This document shows positions 36,080 to 44,626 of a DNA stretch of 64,000 nucleotides, piece after piece (the stretch's first letter is position 1; the number at the start of each line of letters is the position of its first letter). The notes beneath the pieces are model-generated. The model did no database searches. It was not told where the DNA came from and saw only the letters and a list, made by a program, of their open reading frames with translations. The DNA is from Caballeronia udeis. GTDB taxonomy: Bacteria; Pseudomonadota; Gammaproteobacteria; Burkholderiales; Burkholderiaceae. Made by a program: the position numbers and the translations under genes. The stretch is taken from assembly GCF_001544555.2 (NCBI RefSeq), contig NZ_FCOK02000022.1:1-64000 (forward strand), in the 5' to 3' direction.

Positions 36080-37188
36080 GCCGCGCGCTCCCGCTGAAGC
36101 GTGCCGCTCCATGGCGCAGCCAGCGACGTAAGCTGGCCGAATTCGTCGCCTGCCAGTTTGCGGCGCAGCGCATCCACGTCCCAGCCGAGAAAGCGCGCGT
36201 GGTTCAGACCGAGGATCTTGCGTTTTATCTGCTCTGTCAATGCCGGATAGCCATAATCGCGGCACATGTCCTCGGGAATCTGGAAGTCCCAAAACAGTTC
36301 GATGAACGGCCGCGGATGATGCGCGATGCAGCCGGTCGACCAGAATATCCGGTCTTCACCGCCCCACATCAGCAGCGAGCCGAGTAGCTCGGCGAAGCGA
36401 CGCGGCGAGCGCTGCAACAGATAAGCACTGCTACCCTCGAGATTGACGGTGACGTTGGGGAAACGCTGCATTTGCCACGCCGTTTCTTCGAGAAAGGCGA
36501 TGCCACCGTGCACGACTTCGAACGTCATGTCGGGAAACGCGGTGGCGGCGCCCGCGACATCGAACGGCGCAAACGGCTCGCTCGGCACCTGACCCTGCGG
36601 AATCGCCTTGTGCGTGGCAATCATTTTCACGCCGAGCTTTTGTGCGCGCTCAAGCAGCGGAAAGGCGATCTCGGGATCGTCGAGGCGATAACTCTTGATT
36701 TCGCCGTCGACCAGGTCCATTGGATAGAACTTGAGTCCGAGCACTTTGTCCTCTTCGACCAAGCGGTCGATCCTGTCGAGCGCATCGGCTTGCCACGGGC
36801 TGACCGGGCCGTACAGCGCGACGCGGTCCGGCCAGCGTTCCCGCATGGCACGCCCGACCGCCAGCGGCGAGCCGCCGTCGCGATAGATGCCGTAGAGCGG
36901 CGTGCCGTGATAGATGCATACGTCGGTCTGGCTTTCAGCGAACAGGGCATGACCCATCAAATCCGGATCGGACGCATGCCGGAAGCGTTCGTGCGGCAGC
37001 GCCCATTTTGGGTCGCCATCGGGAATCAGCTTGCTATGGCCGGCATAGAGCGTGTCGGAGAGCTGGATCGCGACACGTTCCTTGTATTTTCCATCGACGT
37101 GATTCTCGGGCAACGTGTTGTAGCCGTGGACGGTCGAGTCGATGACGAATACATCGTCGAGAGGCCAGCGGTTCTGTGGGGATTGCAT
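36076..37188 (-). CDS. amidohydrolase-family protein (ACMSD-like decarboxylase/hydrolase), copy near MIP18
   Basis: A 370-residue TIM-barrel amidohydrolase-2 family member. The N-terminal metal motif is DSTVHGYN, with only one His instead of the usual H-x-H. Further expected ligands are in MIATHKAIP, FEVVHGGIAF and WSTG. The family includes 2-amino-3-carboxymuconate semialdehyde decarboxylase and gamma-resorcylate decarboxylase. It lies 17 bases after the FAH-family gene and overlaps the MIP18 gene. It is related to the product at 38593 (both have a D-x-x-x-H start). Confidence 0.85.
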   Translation of the reverse strand: MQSPQNRWPLDDVFVIDSTVHGYNTLPENHVDGKYKERVAIQLSDTLYAGHSKLIPDGDPKWALPHERFRHASDPDLMGHALFAESQTDVCIYHGTPLYGIYRDGGSPLAVGRAMRERWPDRVALYGPVSPWQADALDRIDRLVEEDKVLGLKFYPMDLVDGEIKSYRLDDPEIAFPLLERAQKLGVKMIATHKAIPQGQVPSEPFAPFDVAGAATAFPDMTFEVVHGGIAFLEETAWQMQRFPNVTVNLEGSSAYLLQRSPRRFAELLGSLLMWGGEDRIFWSTGCIAHHPRPFIELFWDFQIPEDMCRDYGYPALTEQIKRKILGLNHARFLGWDVDALRRKLAGDEFGQLTSLAAPWSGTLQRERAA

Positions 37189-37205
37189 GGTGAACTCCAG
37201 TTTGA

Positions 37206-38258
37206 TCAGGTGCTTTGCGGCAACGCTTCGGCATGCGTGGTCGCTTCGTCGGCGACGGGATTACGCAACACGCCGATGCCTTCGATTTCCGCCTCGACGA
37301 CATCGCCATGCTTGAGCAGCCGCTCAGGAAAACGGCGGTTGAAACCGGCGACGCCACTTGTTGTACCGGTGGTGACGATATCGCCAGGCTCGAGCGTCAG
37401 ACGCGATGACCAGTAGGCGATGATCTGTGCGCAACTGAAGATCATGTTGCTGGTGTTGTCACTCTGACGCGTCTCCCCGTTGACCCGCAGACGGATGTCC
37501 AGAGCGCCCGGATCCGCGATCTCGTCCTCTGTGACGATGCACGGTCCGAGCGGGCAGGTCGCATCGAGGTTCTTGCCCTGAAAGACCACGCCAGTCGGTT
37601 TCTCCTCGACGATCAGATCGCGCATGCTGACGTCGTTGACGATCGTGAAACCGGCCACCACGTCACGCCAGTTTTCGGCCGCGACGTCGCGGCAGCGCTT
37701 GCCGATCACCATCGACAATTCGATTTCGTAATCCAGCTCCTGGGTGTGGCGCGAGCGGACGATCGCTTCGTCGGGACCGACGACGGCCGAGGACATCTTC
37801 AGAAACGCGACGGGGTAGGCGGGCAATTCGCCAAGTACACCGGTCGAGCGTCCTTCCTTGATATGGCCGGCGTAGTTCGCGCCGATGGCGACGATCTTGC
37901 CGGGGCGGGTAATCGGCGCAAGCAGCCGGACGCTCTCGAGCGGCAACAGCACGCGGCTTTTGACGAGCGGCGCGTGGCGGCGGCGCCCGAGCGCGTTTTC
38001 GACGTAGCTCAGCGCTTGTTTCGCCGCTTCAAATGACTGCGCGCCGCCGATGATGAACTGCGTCAGGTCAGCTGGGATCCGAACTGCAGCGATGCCGTCC
38101 GCAAACGGATCGCCCGAGACGTCCGACAGGTACAGCGCATACGCGCGGCGCAAATCGACAACCGTGTCGAGATGCTCGCCGGTTTCGTCGAGATGGTTCA
38201 GCAGCGCGCCCGCGCGGTTGCCCGGATCCGCTGCGCAGGAATAGGAGACCAGTTTCAT
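37206..38258 (-). CDS. fumarylacetoacetate hydrolase-family protein
   Basis: A 350-residue FAH-fold enzyme. The metal-binding acidic residues are in QELDYEIELSMVIGKR, with VVGPDEAIVRS before it, NDVSMRDL after it, and the closing TTGTTSGVAGFNRRFPERLLKHGDVVEAEIEGIG. The family hydrolyses or decarboxylates 2-oxo and 1,3-dioxo acids in aromatic ring-cleavage pathways. The ATG overlaps the NFU-domain gene stop (ATGA). An N-terminal domain of about 100 residues, longer than in minimal members, is present. Confidence 0.9.
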   Translation of the reverse strand: MKLVSYSCAADPGNRAGALLNHLDETGEHLDTVVDLRRAYALYLSDVSGDPFADGIAAVRIPADLTQFIIGGAQSFEAAKQALSYVENALGRRRHAPLVKSRVLLPLESVRLLAPITRPGKIVAIGANYAGHIKEGRSTGVLGELPAYPVAFLKMSSAVVGPDEAIVRSRHTQELDYEIELSMVIGKRCRDVAAENWRDVVAGFTIVNDVSMRDLIVEEKPTGVVFQGKNLDATCPLGPCIVTEDEIADPGALDIRLRVNGETRQSDNTSNMIFSCAQIIAYWSSRLTLEPGDIVTTGTTSGVAGFNRRFPERLLKHGDVVEAEIEGIGVLRNPVADEATTHAEALPQST

Positions 38259-38596
38259 TGCGGCACTCTCTGGGAAGTGTTGACGAGGCGGGTGGCGCGC
38301 GCTTGCAGATGGTAGGGCGCGAGCGCTTCCGAGAGACGCGCCTCAGCCTCGGCGGAGATGCGCATGCCGGTGACGCGTACATCGGTTACGCCGGCGACCG
38401 CCAGCAACGCGGGGCGTACTGAACCCTCCGTCGTGACCGGGCGAAATTCGCAACCGACGCACATGCCGGTGTAACGCACCGTCACGACGCCGTGTTGATC
38501 GTCGACCTCGACGAGTTCGATGCCTCCGGCATGCGCGCGGATCAGCCGGGACAGCGAGTCGATGGTCCCGGCGAGTTGTTCGCGATCGATCTTCAC
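38255..38596 (-). CDS. NifU C-terminal (NFU) domain Fe-S carrier-like protein
   Basis: A 113-residue protein starting GTG at 38596. The first half matches the NFU domain: LIRAHAGGIELVEVDDQHG, then VTVRYTGMCVGCEF with the C-x2-C cluster ligands, and a closing VAGVTDVRVTG. NFU proteins hold and pass on [4Fe-4S] clusters. The GTG overlaps the stop of the amidohydrolase gene (GTGA) and its own stop overlaps the FAH gene start, so it is embedded in a strictly coupled catabolic operon rather than an isc/nif locus. Confidence 0.85.
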   Translation of the reverse strand: MKIDREQLAGTIDSLSRLIRAHAGGIELVEVDDQHGVVTVRYTGMCVGCEFRPVTTEGSVRPALLAVAGVTDVRVTGMRISAEAEARLSEALAPYHLQARATRLVNTSQRVPQ

Positions 38597-39642
38597 AAGA
38601 CCTCCGCCGATGCCGATGCCGGGTTGGCCTCGCGGGCAAACTCCGCCTTCTTCTGTTCGATGTCGACACCCATCAGACGCGCGAAGTTTTCGCCGAGGAT
38701 CTTCTTCTTGTCTTCGCGCGTGATCTGCGGATAGCCATAGCCGCTGCGCAGATCGGTGGGAATCTCCATTTCCATGAACGCGTTGAGCGTTGGCGTGGGG
38801 CCGCCCGCGAGCGCCGCTTCGGAACCCCATAGCAGTTTTTCCGGGCCGGCCATCTGGAGCAGGCGTCCGATATGTTCCTGCACGCGGCGCGGCGCGATCC
38901 GGTAGAAGCTGATGTAGCCGGCGAGGGACAGATAGACATTCGGAAAGCGCGCCGCAATCGACACCATCTCCTCGAAGTAAGGCAGCGCGAGGTGATGCAC
39001 GATAAAGCTGATCTCCGGAAAATCGCGCGCCGGGCCTTGCAGGTCGGTCGGATTCAGGTACTCCATATTCTGCTGGCCCCACGGGTTGCCCTTGTGGAAC
39101 TGCAACACGTTGACACCGCCCGCGAGCGCACGTTCATACATGGGATAAGCGAAGCGTTCGTCGTCGCAGCGCCAGCATTCGGGTATGCGGTCGTGGCCGT
39201 TATAGAACTTGAACGAACGTGCGCCGAGTTCCTTGATCTGGAAGTCGATCTGGTCGAGCGCGTGATTGAGCCCGCGATACATCGGGTCGACGCCGCCGCA
39301 GAACATCACGCGGTCCGGGTAGGCCGCAGCCATCGCATGCTGGGTCACAATCGGAGACTCCCAGTCCTTGAACCAGTCGAACATCGGCACGACCTGGGTC
39401 ATCGCCATGTCGGTCGGCGACTGCTTGAACACGAGATCGTACATATCCTCGGCTTCCCAGCGGCGCGCCCAATTGAATGCCGGATCGTCCAGCTCCGGGT
39501 TGCCGGGCCAGCGCAACGCCTTCACGTACTTCAGGATACGGTCGCGCGTTTCCTCGGCTTCCGGGCGGTCCTCACGCAGATTCGGCGTGGACATGTCATA
39601 CAGGTGGATCACATTATCGAAGATGAAGATGTCATCAATCAT
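38593..39642 (-). CDS. amidohydrolase-family protein (ACMSD-like), copy near NFU
   Basis: A 349-residue amidohydrolase-2 protein starting MIDDIFIFDNVIHLYD; as in its paralogue the first metal motif is D-x-x-x-H rather than H-x-H. Later His-containing motifs are VLQFHKGNPWG and SFIVHHLALP. RNAs or peptides are not plausible substrates; by family it should decarboxylate or hydrolyse an aromatic or muconate-type acid. It is followed directly by the NFU gene (GTGA overlap). Confidence 0.85.
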   Translation of the reverse strand: MIDDIFIFDNVIHLYDMSTPNLREDRPEAEETRDRILKYVKALRWPGNPELDDPAFNWARRWEAEDMYDLVFKQSPTDMAMTQVVPMFDWFKDWESPIVTQHAMAAAYPDRVMFCGGVDPMYRGLNHALDQIDFQIKELGARSFKFYNGHDRIPECWRCDDERFAYPMYERALAGGVNVLQFHKGNPWGQQNMEYLNPTDLQGPARDFPEISFIVHHLALPYFEEMVSIAARFPNVYLSLAGYISFYRIAPRRVQEHIGRLLQMAGPEKLLWGSEAALAGGPTPTLNAFMEMEIPTDLRSGYGYPQITREDKKKILGENFARLMGVDIEQKKAEFAREANPASASAEVL

Positions 39643-39662
39643 CGGTTACTCCTTTCAGATGT

Positions 39663-40037
39663 CTATTGTTTTTCGTGCAGCGGTTCTGCTGTCGTTACCG
39701 GTTCAAGCGCAGCGGGGGAAAAGGGTGTTGGCCTGAGGATCGTGTTGCGCATCGAGAGCATCGGCGCGAGCGCGTCTACTTCATCGCGGTACAGTGCCCA
39801 GCGAGAATCGCATTCGAGCACTGCACGCATCGCCATGCGGCGTTCGATGTCGAGGTGTTGCCACAAATGCGTGATCTCGTTGACCTGGCCGACTTCGCTC
39901 AGATACATGCCGAGAAACCTGCCGCCGAATGAGCCGATGTATTCGAGCTGGAGCGGTAACGCCGCACGCTCCCACAACGCGAGCCAAGGCTTCATGCATT
40001 CGGGGCGCAATTGATAAAAGCGTTGTTCGATGATCAT
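39663..40037 (-). CDS. NIPSNAP-family protein
   Basis: A 124-residue ferredoxin-like alpha+beta-barrel protein: IIEQRFYQLRPECMKPWLALWE, SFGGRFLGMYLSEVGQVNEITHLWQH and LDIERRMAMRAVLECD match the NIPSNAP pattern. Bacterial members accompany catabolic operons without a settled reaction. It starts within the stop of the dehydrogenase gene (ATGA) and lies 20 bases before the amidohydrolase. Confidence 0.83.
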   Translation of the reverse strand: MIIEQRFYQLRPECMKPWLALWERAALPLQLEYIGSFGGRFLGMYLSEVGQVNEITHLWQHLDIERRMAMRAVLECDSRWALYRDEVDALAPMLSMRNTILRPTPFSPAALEPVTTAEPLHEKQ

Positions 40038-40936
40038 TGCGGCGGTCCTCCGCGTTGAGCATTCAGCGTTTCGAATACTTCGAAAAGCGCCGCGGCGTCC
40101 TGATGAGCCCGATCCTGTTCCTGCGCGACACGGTAGATATCGAGTGCCGCGTCAAAGAGCGGTGTCACCGCGCTGTGCTGCGCGATGAAGTCCGCGATGA
40201 TGCGGGTGTCCTTGAACGGGATCGCGAGATCGGCGGCCTTGGTCTCCGGGTCGTCGTAGATGCCGCTCAACATCAGCGGCACGCGTGCCTGCCAGATGCC
40301 CGACGACGCGGGGCTGTTGCGCACAATGTCGTCGACGAGTACCAGGTCGAGACCTGCGCGCTTGGCGAACTGCATGGTCTCCGCAATCAGAACAGTACTC
40401 GTGCCGACCAGATGATTGATGATGAACTTGAGCCGTGACGCCGTGCCGAATGAACCGACGTATCGATACTGCCGCGAGGTGGCTGCGAACAGCGGTTCGA
40501 TGACACGACTCGCGGCCTCGTCGCCGCTCGCCAGGACTGTGAGCGTAGCGCTCTTGGCCTGCACCGCGCCACCGATCAACGGACAGTCAAGCAATGTCGC
40601 GCCGCTGCCGTTGGCGAAGTGTTGCGCCGCGCGTTCCTTGTCAGCGATCGCCAGCGTGCTGGTTTCAGCGATCACATGTTCCCGATGAGTTATCCGAACC
40701 AGTTCGTCAACCGCCGTGTCGAGCGCTGCGCTCGACGGCAAGGATACGACGATGAACGCGGCGAAGTCTGTCACCTGCGCCATGTCGCTCGCCACCTTTG
40801 CGCCGGCTGCCGCCAGCAATGCGCGGCGTGCCGGATCGACGTCGAAACCCATCACTTCCCAACCCTGCGAGATCCAGTTGCTGCTCATCGGCAGTCCCAT
40901 GAGTCCCGCTCCGATGATGCCTACCCGTCTCGACAT
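40034..40936 (-). CDS. 3-hydroxyisobutyrate dehydrogenase-family NAD(P)-dependent oxidoreductase
   Basis: A 300-residue beta-hydroxyacid dehydrogenase. It has the dinucleotide site VGIIGAGLMGLPMSSNW at the N-terminus, the substrate-binding DCPLIGGAVQAKSATL (about residues 117-132), and the catalytic Lys in LKFIINHLVG (about 167-176). I chose ATG 40936 with a strong AGGAGG site just upstream; the frame continues to 41071 without similarity. A TTGAATTCAA box lies immediately upstream of the ribosome site, so this gene may begin a sub-operon. Confidence 0.9.
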   Translation of the reverse strand: MSRRVGIIGAGLMGLPMSSNWISQGWEVMGFDVDPARRALLAAAGAKVASDMAQVTDFAAFIVVSLPSSAALDTAVDELVRITHREHVIAETSTLAIADKERAAQHFANGSGATLLDCPLIGGAVQAKSATLTVLASGDEAASRVIEPLFAATSRQYRYVGSFGTASRLKFIINHLVGTSTVLIAETMQFAKRAGLDLVLVDDIVRNSPASSGIWQARVPLMLSGIYDDPETKAADLAIPFKDTRIIADFIAQHSAVTPLFDAALDIYRVAQEQDRAHQDAAALFEVFETLNAQRGGPPQ

Positions 40937-40953
40937 GAAGTACCTCCTGAGTG

Positions 40954-40975
40954 AATGCAATTTGAATTCAATCTG
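40954..40975. promoter_or_regulatory. TTGAATTCAA operator before the dehydrogenase gene
   Basis: GAATGCAATTTGAATTCAAT, sharing 20 identical bases with the site at 43620. It sits 18-39 bases upstream of the dehydrogenase start, in the leader or promoter. Confidence 0.7.
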
Positions 40976-41015
40976 ACGCGCAACTTGTCTGGGGCGCCAA
41001 AGGCGCCCGCAATGG

Positions 41016-41855
41016 TCAGCCTGCGAACACGCCCTTGAGGAACTCGTTGGCGGGCTGCATGACCAGGTCAAAGCCGAATTGGTACGTCGGCGTAACGTCC
41101 GCGTAGTGGTTCATGAATGGAATCAAATGAACTTCAGCGCGGCTGTTGCCATGACGCTGCAGCGCTTCGTTCATCCACAAGGTCTGTTCCGGCGGGACGT
41201 GCATGTCAAACTGTCCGTGGATACCGAGCACGGGTTGCCGGATGCGATCCGCGTAGCTGAATGCCTGGACTGTTTCGTAAAACTCGCGATGTTCGTCAGG
41301 CTGACCGCCGAGCCACTGGCACAGCATGGCGTACCGGCCTGGCGCGTAAGGTGCGACACCGCGCACATGCTGCAGCAGATCCGTCGGCGAGCCGAACGTG
41401 ATGACCGCTTTTAGCGTGGGCATGAGCGCCGCTGCGCGCAATGCGCTCATGCCGCCGCGCGACATGCCGAACACAGCGATATTGTCTTTCAGCACTTCGG
41501 AACGATCGCGCAGCCAGTGGAGCACGAGGCCGATATCGTCGGGGTCATGCAGCGGCGAGCCTGAGCGATAGGTCATCGACAACGCATGAAAGCCTGCCGC
41601 GGCGAAGCGCGACGCCGCCCAGTCGATGCTGTCGAGCATGCCGGTCGCAATGCCACCGGGCGCGAGGATGACCGCGGGGGCCGCGCCGCTGACAGCCGGC
41701 GCGTAGTGGCGCACCGCGAGCGGCACGTCACCGCCGGTGAGGGTGTGATCGGAACAGGAATAAACATCACTGGGCACAGGTTTCTCCGTATGCAGGATCG
41801 GGGTTGAGGCCGCTTGCGAACGTGGCGGCTCGCCGGCGCGCACCTGGGCCGTCAA
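41016..41855 (-). CDS. alpha/beta hydrolase (N-terminus uncertain)
   Basis: An alpha/beta hydrolase of 279 residues as read from the TTG at 41855. The nucleophile elbow is GMSRGG, the oxyanion region PAVILAPGGIATG, the acid GIHGQFDMHVP and the His PFMNHYADV. The frame is open upstream to just before 41925, where an ATG overlaps the stop of the SDR gene (ATGA) but in the wrong phase. Removing one A of four at 41905-41908 would fuse that ATG with this frame, giving a start KTHDDFDSYPRSYGQRRW. So either the true start is the weak TTG or the sequence has a one-base insertion. Confidence 0.78.
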   Translation of the reverse strand: MTAQVRAGEPPRSQAASTPILHTEKPVPSDVYSCSDHTLTGGDVPLAVRHYAPAVSGAAPAVILAPGGIATGMLDSIDWAASRFAAAGFHALSMTYRSGSPLHDPDDIGLVLHWLRDRSEVLKDNIAVFGMSRGGMSALRAAALMPTLKAVITFGSPTDLLQHVRGVAPYAPGRYAMLCQWLGGQPDEHREFYETVQAFSYADRIRQPVLGIHGQFDMHVPPEQTLWMNEALQRHGNSRAEVHLIPFMNHYADVTPTYQFGFDLVMQPANEFLKGVFAG

Positions 41856-41921
41856 TCCGCCCCAGAACCAGCGGCGCTGTCCGTATGAGCGCGGATAGCT
41901 GTCGAAAATCGTCGTGGGTCT

Positions 41922-42728
41922 TCATAACAAGCCGCCGTTGACGTGCACCACCTGGCCATTCAAAAGCCGCGCGGCATCGGTCGCGACAAAATGCACCACG
42001 TCCGCGATATCCGCCGTCGTCGCGATCCGGCCGAGCGGCGTCGCGGCGATCACCGTCGCGCGGCGCGCCTCGGTGGTCTGCGACAGCATCTTTTCAGTCG
42101 CTGTCATGCCGGGCGACACCACATTGGCCGTGATGCCGCGTTTCGCGACTTGCCGGGCGAGAGTGCGCACATAAGCTTCGCTGGCGATCTTTGCACCCGC
42201 GTATGAGGCGGTGCCCGGATACGGCTGCGATGCGGTGCTCGATGAAATGAAAATGATGCGGCCGCCATTGCGCAGATGCCGCGCGGCAAGTTGGAGCGCG
42301 ACGAACTGGCCGCGCGCATTCAGCGTCATCACCCGATCGAATTCGGCCTCGGTGGTCTCAAGTACCGGGCGGATCACCGCATCGCCGCCGGCGTTCAGCA
42401 CGAGGATGTCGATGCCCCCGCAGACAGCGATACTTTGCTGAAATAGTGCGTGGATCTGTTGCGGATCGCTAACGTCGGCTGTGAATGCGAACGCGCGGCC
42501 TCCGGATTCTTCGATCGATGCGATGGTTTGCTTTGCGTGCGCGCTTTCGGTTTCGTCCGGATAGTTGACGACCACCGTCGCGCCACTCTGCGCGAGTCGA
42601 CGCGCGATCTCGGCGCCAATGCCGCGGCTCGCACCCGTCACGAGCGCGCAGCGGCCGGTCAGCGCCGCTGTCTGCATAGTGCGGGAAGCGAAGTTGCCTG
42701 ACATGAAGGCATCGTCCTCGGTAGCCAT
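41922..42728 (-). CDS. short-chain dehydrogenase/reductase
   Basis: A 268-residue classical SDR. The cofactor motif is VTGASRGIGAEIARRL, with LNAGGD in the NAG position. The catalytic Ser is in IIFISSSTAS and Tyr/Lys in SYAGAKIAS, and the closing segment is LNGQVVHVNGG. Start set at ATG 42728, which has AGGAG at eight bases; the open frame upstream (to 43163) is a shadow. All catalytic residues are present, unlike the neighbouring SDR at 42815. Confidence 0.9.
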   Translation of the reverse strand: MATEDDAFMSGNFASRTMQTAALTGRCALVTGASRGIGAEIARRLAQSGATVVVNYPDETESAHAKQTIASIEESGGRAFAFTADVSDPQQIHALFQQSIAVCGGIDILVLNAGGDAVIRPVLETTEAEFDRVMTLNARGQFVALQLAARHLRNGGRIIFISSSTASQPYPGTASYAGAKIASEAYVRTLARQVAKRGITANVVSPGMTATEKMLSQTTEARRATVIAATPLGRIATTADIADVVHFVATDAARLLNGQVVHVNGGLL

Positions 42729-42814
42729 CCTGTGTCTCCTGATGCACGGCTCACGGATTGCGTGTTTGCCTGTGCGGTTTTTGTTGTGCGCCGGCGCCGG
42801 ACGCCGGAATTGCG

Positions 42815-43555
42815 CTAGGCCGGCCGTACGCCATCTACATGAAGAATCTGGCCGTTGATCCAGCGCGCGTCGGGGCCGACGAGAAAAGCAGTCAACGCGG
42901 CGATGTCCCCGCTCATGCCGTGATCTCCATCGCGGTCCACGCGAGCATCCGCGCGGGTCGATGCTTGTGACGCATGACCGGTCGTGTACTCGTACGGATT
43001 GCGTGCTATCGCGTTGACGGTGATGCCGCGCGAACCTACTTCGCGTGCAAGCACCCGCAGGTAGACCGCGGCGGCCACGGCCGCGCCCGCATGTGCCGCG
43101 CCGGTGAATTTGGCCGGCAACGTGGCGTCGGGCATCACCAAAAGCAGACGGCCGTCCGTGCATACGCGCAATGCCGCTTGCTGCAGGACGAAGAACGGCA
43201 TCTTCGCCGCCTGCTGCGTAATGGCGTCATAAGTTTCGAGGGAGAGATCGGCGACATCGGCCCATTCCTGTACCGGTTCCATCGCGTTGATCACAATATC
43301 CAGCGGACCCAGCGCGTGTTCCGCCGCGTCGAACATGCGGGCAATGTCGCTTGTGTCGTCGCGGCGAGAACGAACCGCGACGATGCGTGTGTCTGCGACA
43401 GCCTCGGACACGGCACCAGTGTCGGCTTCGCCGTCCGGCCAGTTCAGCGCGACTGACGCGCCGCACCGGGCCAGCGCATGCGAGATCGCACCGCCGATGC
43501 CATGCGGCGCGCCAGTGACGAGCGCGACCTTGCCATCCAGCTCATGGGACTGCAT
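42815..43555 (-). CDS. SDR-fold protein lacking the catalytic Ser-Tyr-Lys residues
   Basis: A 246-residue SDR-fold protein with an intact N-terminal cofactor motif (VTGAPHGIGGAISHAL) and a normal closing WINGQILHVDG. However, NAG is INAME, the Ser region is LLLVMPDATL, and the Tyr-x3-Lys pair is replaced by His155 and Ala159 in GAAHAGAAVAAA. By alignment to its neighbour the active site is gone, so it may be a binding or partner subunit rather than an enzyme. First gene of the block 2 operon, with an operator 65 bases upstream. Confidence 0.82.
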   Translation of the reverse strand: MQSHELDGKVALVTGAPHGIGGAISHALARCGASVALNWPDGEADTGAVSEAVADTRIVAVRSRRDDTSDIARMFDAAEHALGPLDIVINAMEPVQEWADVADLSLETYDAITQQAAKMPFFVLQQAALRVCTDGRLLLVMPDATLPAKFTGAAHAGAAVAAAVYLRVLAREVGSRGITVNAIARNPYEYTTGHASQASTRADARVDRDGDHGMSGDIAALTAFLVGPDARWINGQILHVDGVRPA

Positions 43556-43619
43556 GACCTGTCTCCTTATATGTCTGCCACCTCAGTTTGTCGCTGTGTA
43601 TCGACATTGGCGACAATAT

Positions 43620-43648
43620 GAATGCAATTTGAATTCAATGTAGATTGC
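43620..43648. promoter_or_regulatory. TTGAATTCAA operator, SDR side of the divergent promoter
   Basis: GAATGCAATTTGAATTCAAT followed by GTAGATTG. It lies in the 293-base region between the block 2 operon start (43555) and the aldolase (43849), with a second site at 43745. Confidence 0.7.
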
Positions 43649-43744
43649 CCGGCAGCGCTTGTCAACCCCGGGTTCCCCGACCCCTTCAACCCATCAAACA
43701 GAGTGCATTCTCTCTTGCACGCCGATAAAGTCTGTCGCTAGAAT

Positions 43745-43769
43745 GAGATTGAATCCAATTTGAATACAT
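43745..43769. promoter_or_regulatory. TTGAATCCAA operator, aldolase side of the divergent promoter
   Basis: Contains ATTGAATCCAATTTGAATAC: two related half words ten bases apart, similar to the double site before the porin. It lies about 80 bases upstream of the aldolase start. Confidence 0.65.
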
Positions 43770-43848
43770 TACGAGTTCATTGCGACTTACCGGCTCTCGA
43801 ACGCACAAGATGCCGCCCCGAGACATATCGTTTGCATGCGGAGAAGAC

Positions 43849-44592
43849 ATGAGGAACAACGGCAAGCCCGTGGAGCAGAGTGAATGGGACGCGCGGGTCG
43901 AACTGGCAGCGGTGTACCGCCTTGTTGAAATACATGGATGGGGAGAGGGTATCTATAACCACGTTTCGCTGCGCGTGCCGGACGAGCCCGATCATTTCCT
44001 GATCAAGCGTCACGATCTGCTGTACAGCGAAGTCACCGCGTCGAATCTCGTGAAGGTGCCGGTTCACGGCGATCTCGATGAACGGACCGGCGTCAACCGT
44101 CCTGGCTTCGTGCTGCATGGCGGCGTGCTGATGAGCCGGCCCGACGTGAATTGCGCGTTGCACGTGCATACCGCCGAGGGCATTGCGCTGTCGGCATGCG
44201 AGGCGCCGCTGCTGATGTTGTCGCAATACGCGGCGCGATTTTACGGGCGCATTGGCTACCACCCGTATGAGGGCATCACGGACGGCATGGATGAACGCGT
44301 GCGTATCGAGCGCAATCTGGCGGACAACAGCGCGCTGTTCATGCGCAACCATGGCGTGCTGACCGTGGCGTCGAGTGCTCCGAGCGCCTTCATCCAGATC
44401 AAGGATCTGCTCGATGCATGCCGGATACAACTGTTGTTACAGGCGGCCGGCAGCAATGTGATCGAGATCGGCGAGCTGATTTGCGAGCGTACGGTGCGGC
44501 AGTTTGCGCAGCATGACGAAGGCCGCGGCGGGGCGGCATGGCCGGCGTATCTGCGGATGCTCGAGCGAAGCGACACCTCCTACGCGCAATGA
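43849..44592 (+). CDS. class II aldolase/adducin-family protein
   Basis: A 247-residue zinc-dependent aldolase-type protein. Zinc ligands are visible: NHVSLRV early, HVHTAEG (His pair, about residues 104-110) and a late His in MRNHGVLTV. Start set at ATG 43849, which has GCGGAG at five bases; ATG 43810 would add 13 residues. Members cleave or epimerise phospho-sugars or act on hydroxy-oxo acids. Transcribed away from the block 2 operon and towards GntR copy 2. Confidence 0.85.
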   Translation: MRNNGKPVEQSEWDARVELAAVYRLVEIHGWGEGIYNHVSLRVPDEPDHFLIKRHDLLYSEVTASNLVKVPVHGDLDERTGVNRPGFVLHGGVLMSRPDVNCALHVHTAEGIALSACEAPLLMLSQYAARFYGRIGYHPYEGITDGMDERVRIERNLADNSALFMRNHGVLTVASSAPSAFIQIKDLLDACRIQLLLQAAGSNVIEIGELICERTVRQFAQHDEGRGGAAWPAYLRMLERSDTSYAQ

Positions 44593-44626
44593 GCGGCATG
44601 GACGTGACTGCTGTGAACCGTTGCTG

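Noticed and set aside
38597-39082. Long upstream extension of the NFU-domain frame (open to 39082 on the minus strand)
   Set aside because: The extension overlaps the amidohydrolase in another frame and has no similarity; the GTG at 38596 overlapping the amidohydrolase stop is the natural start.
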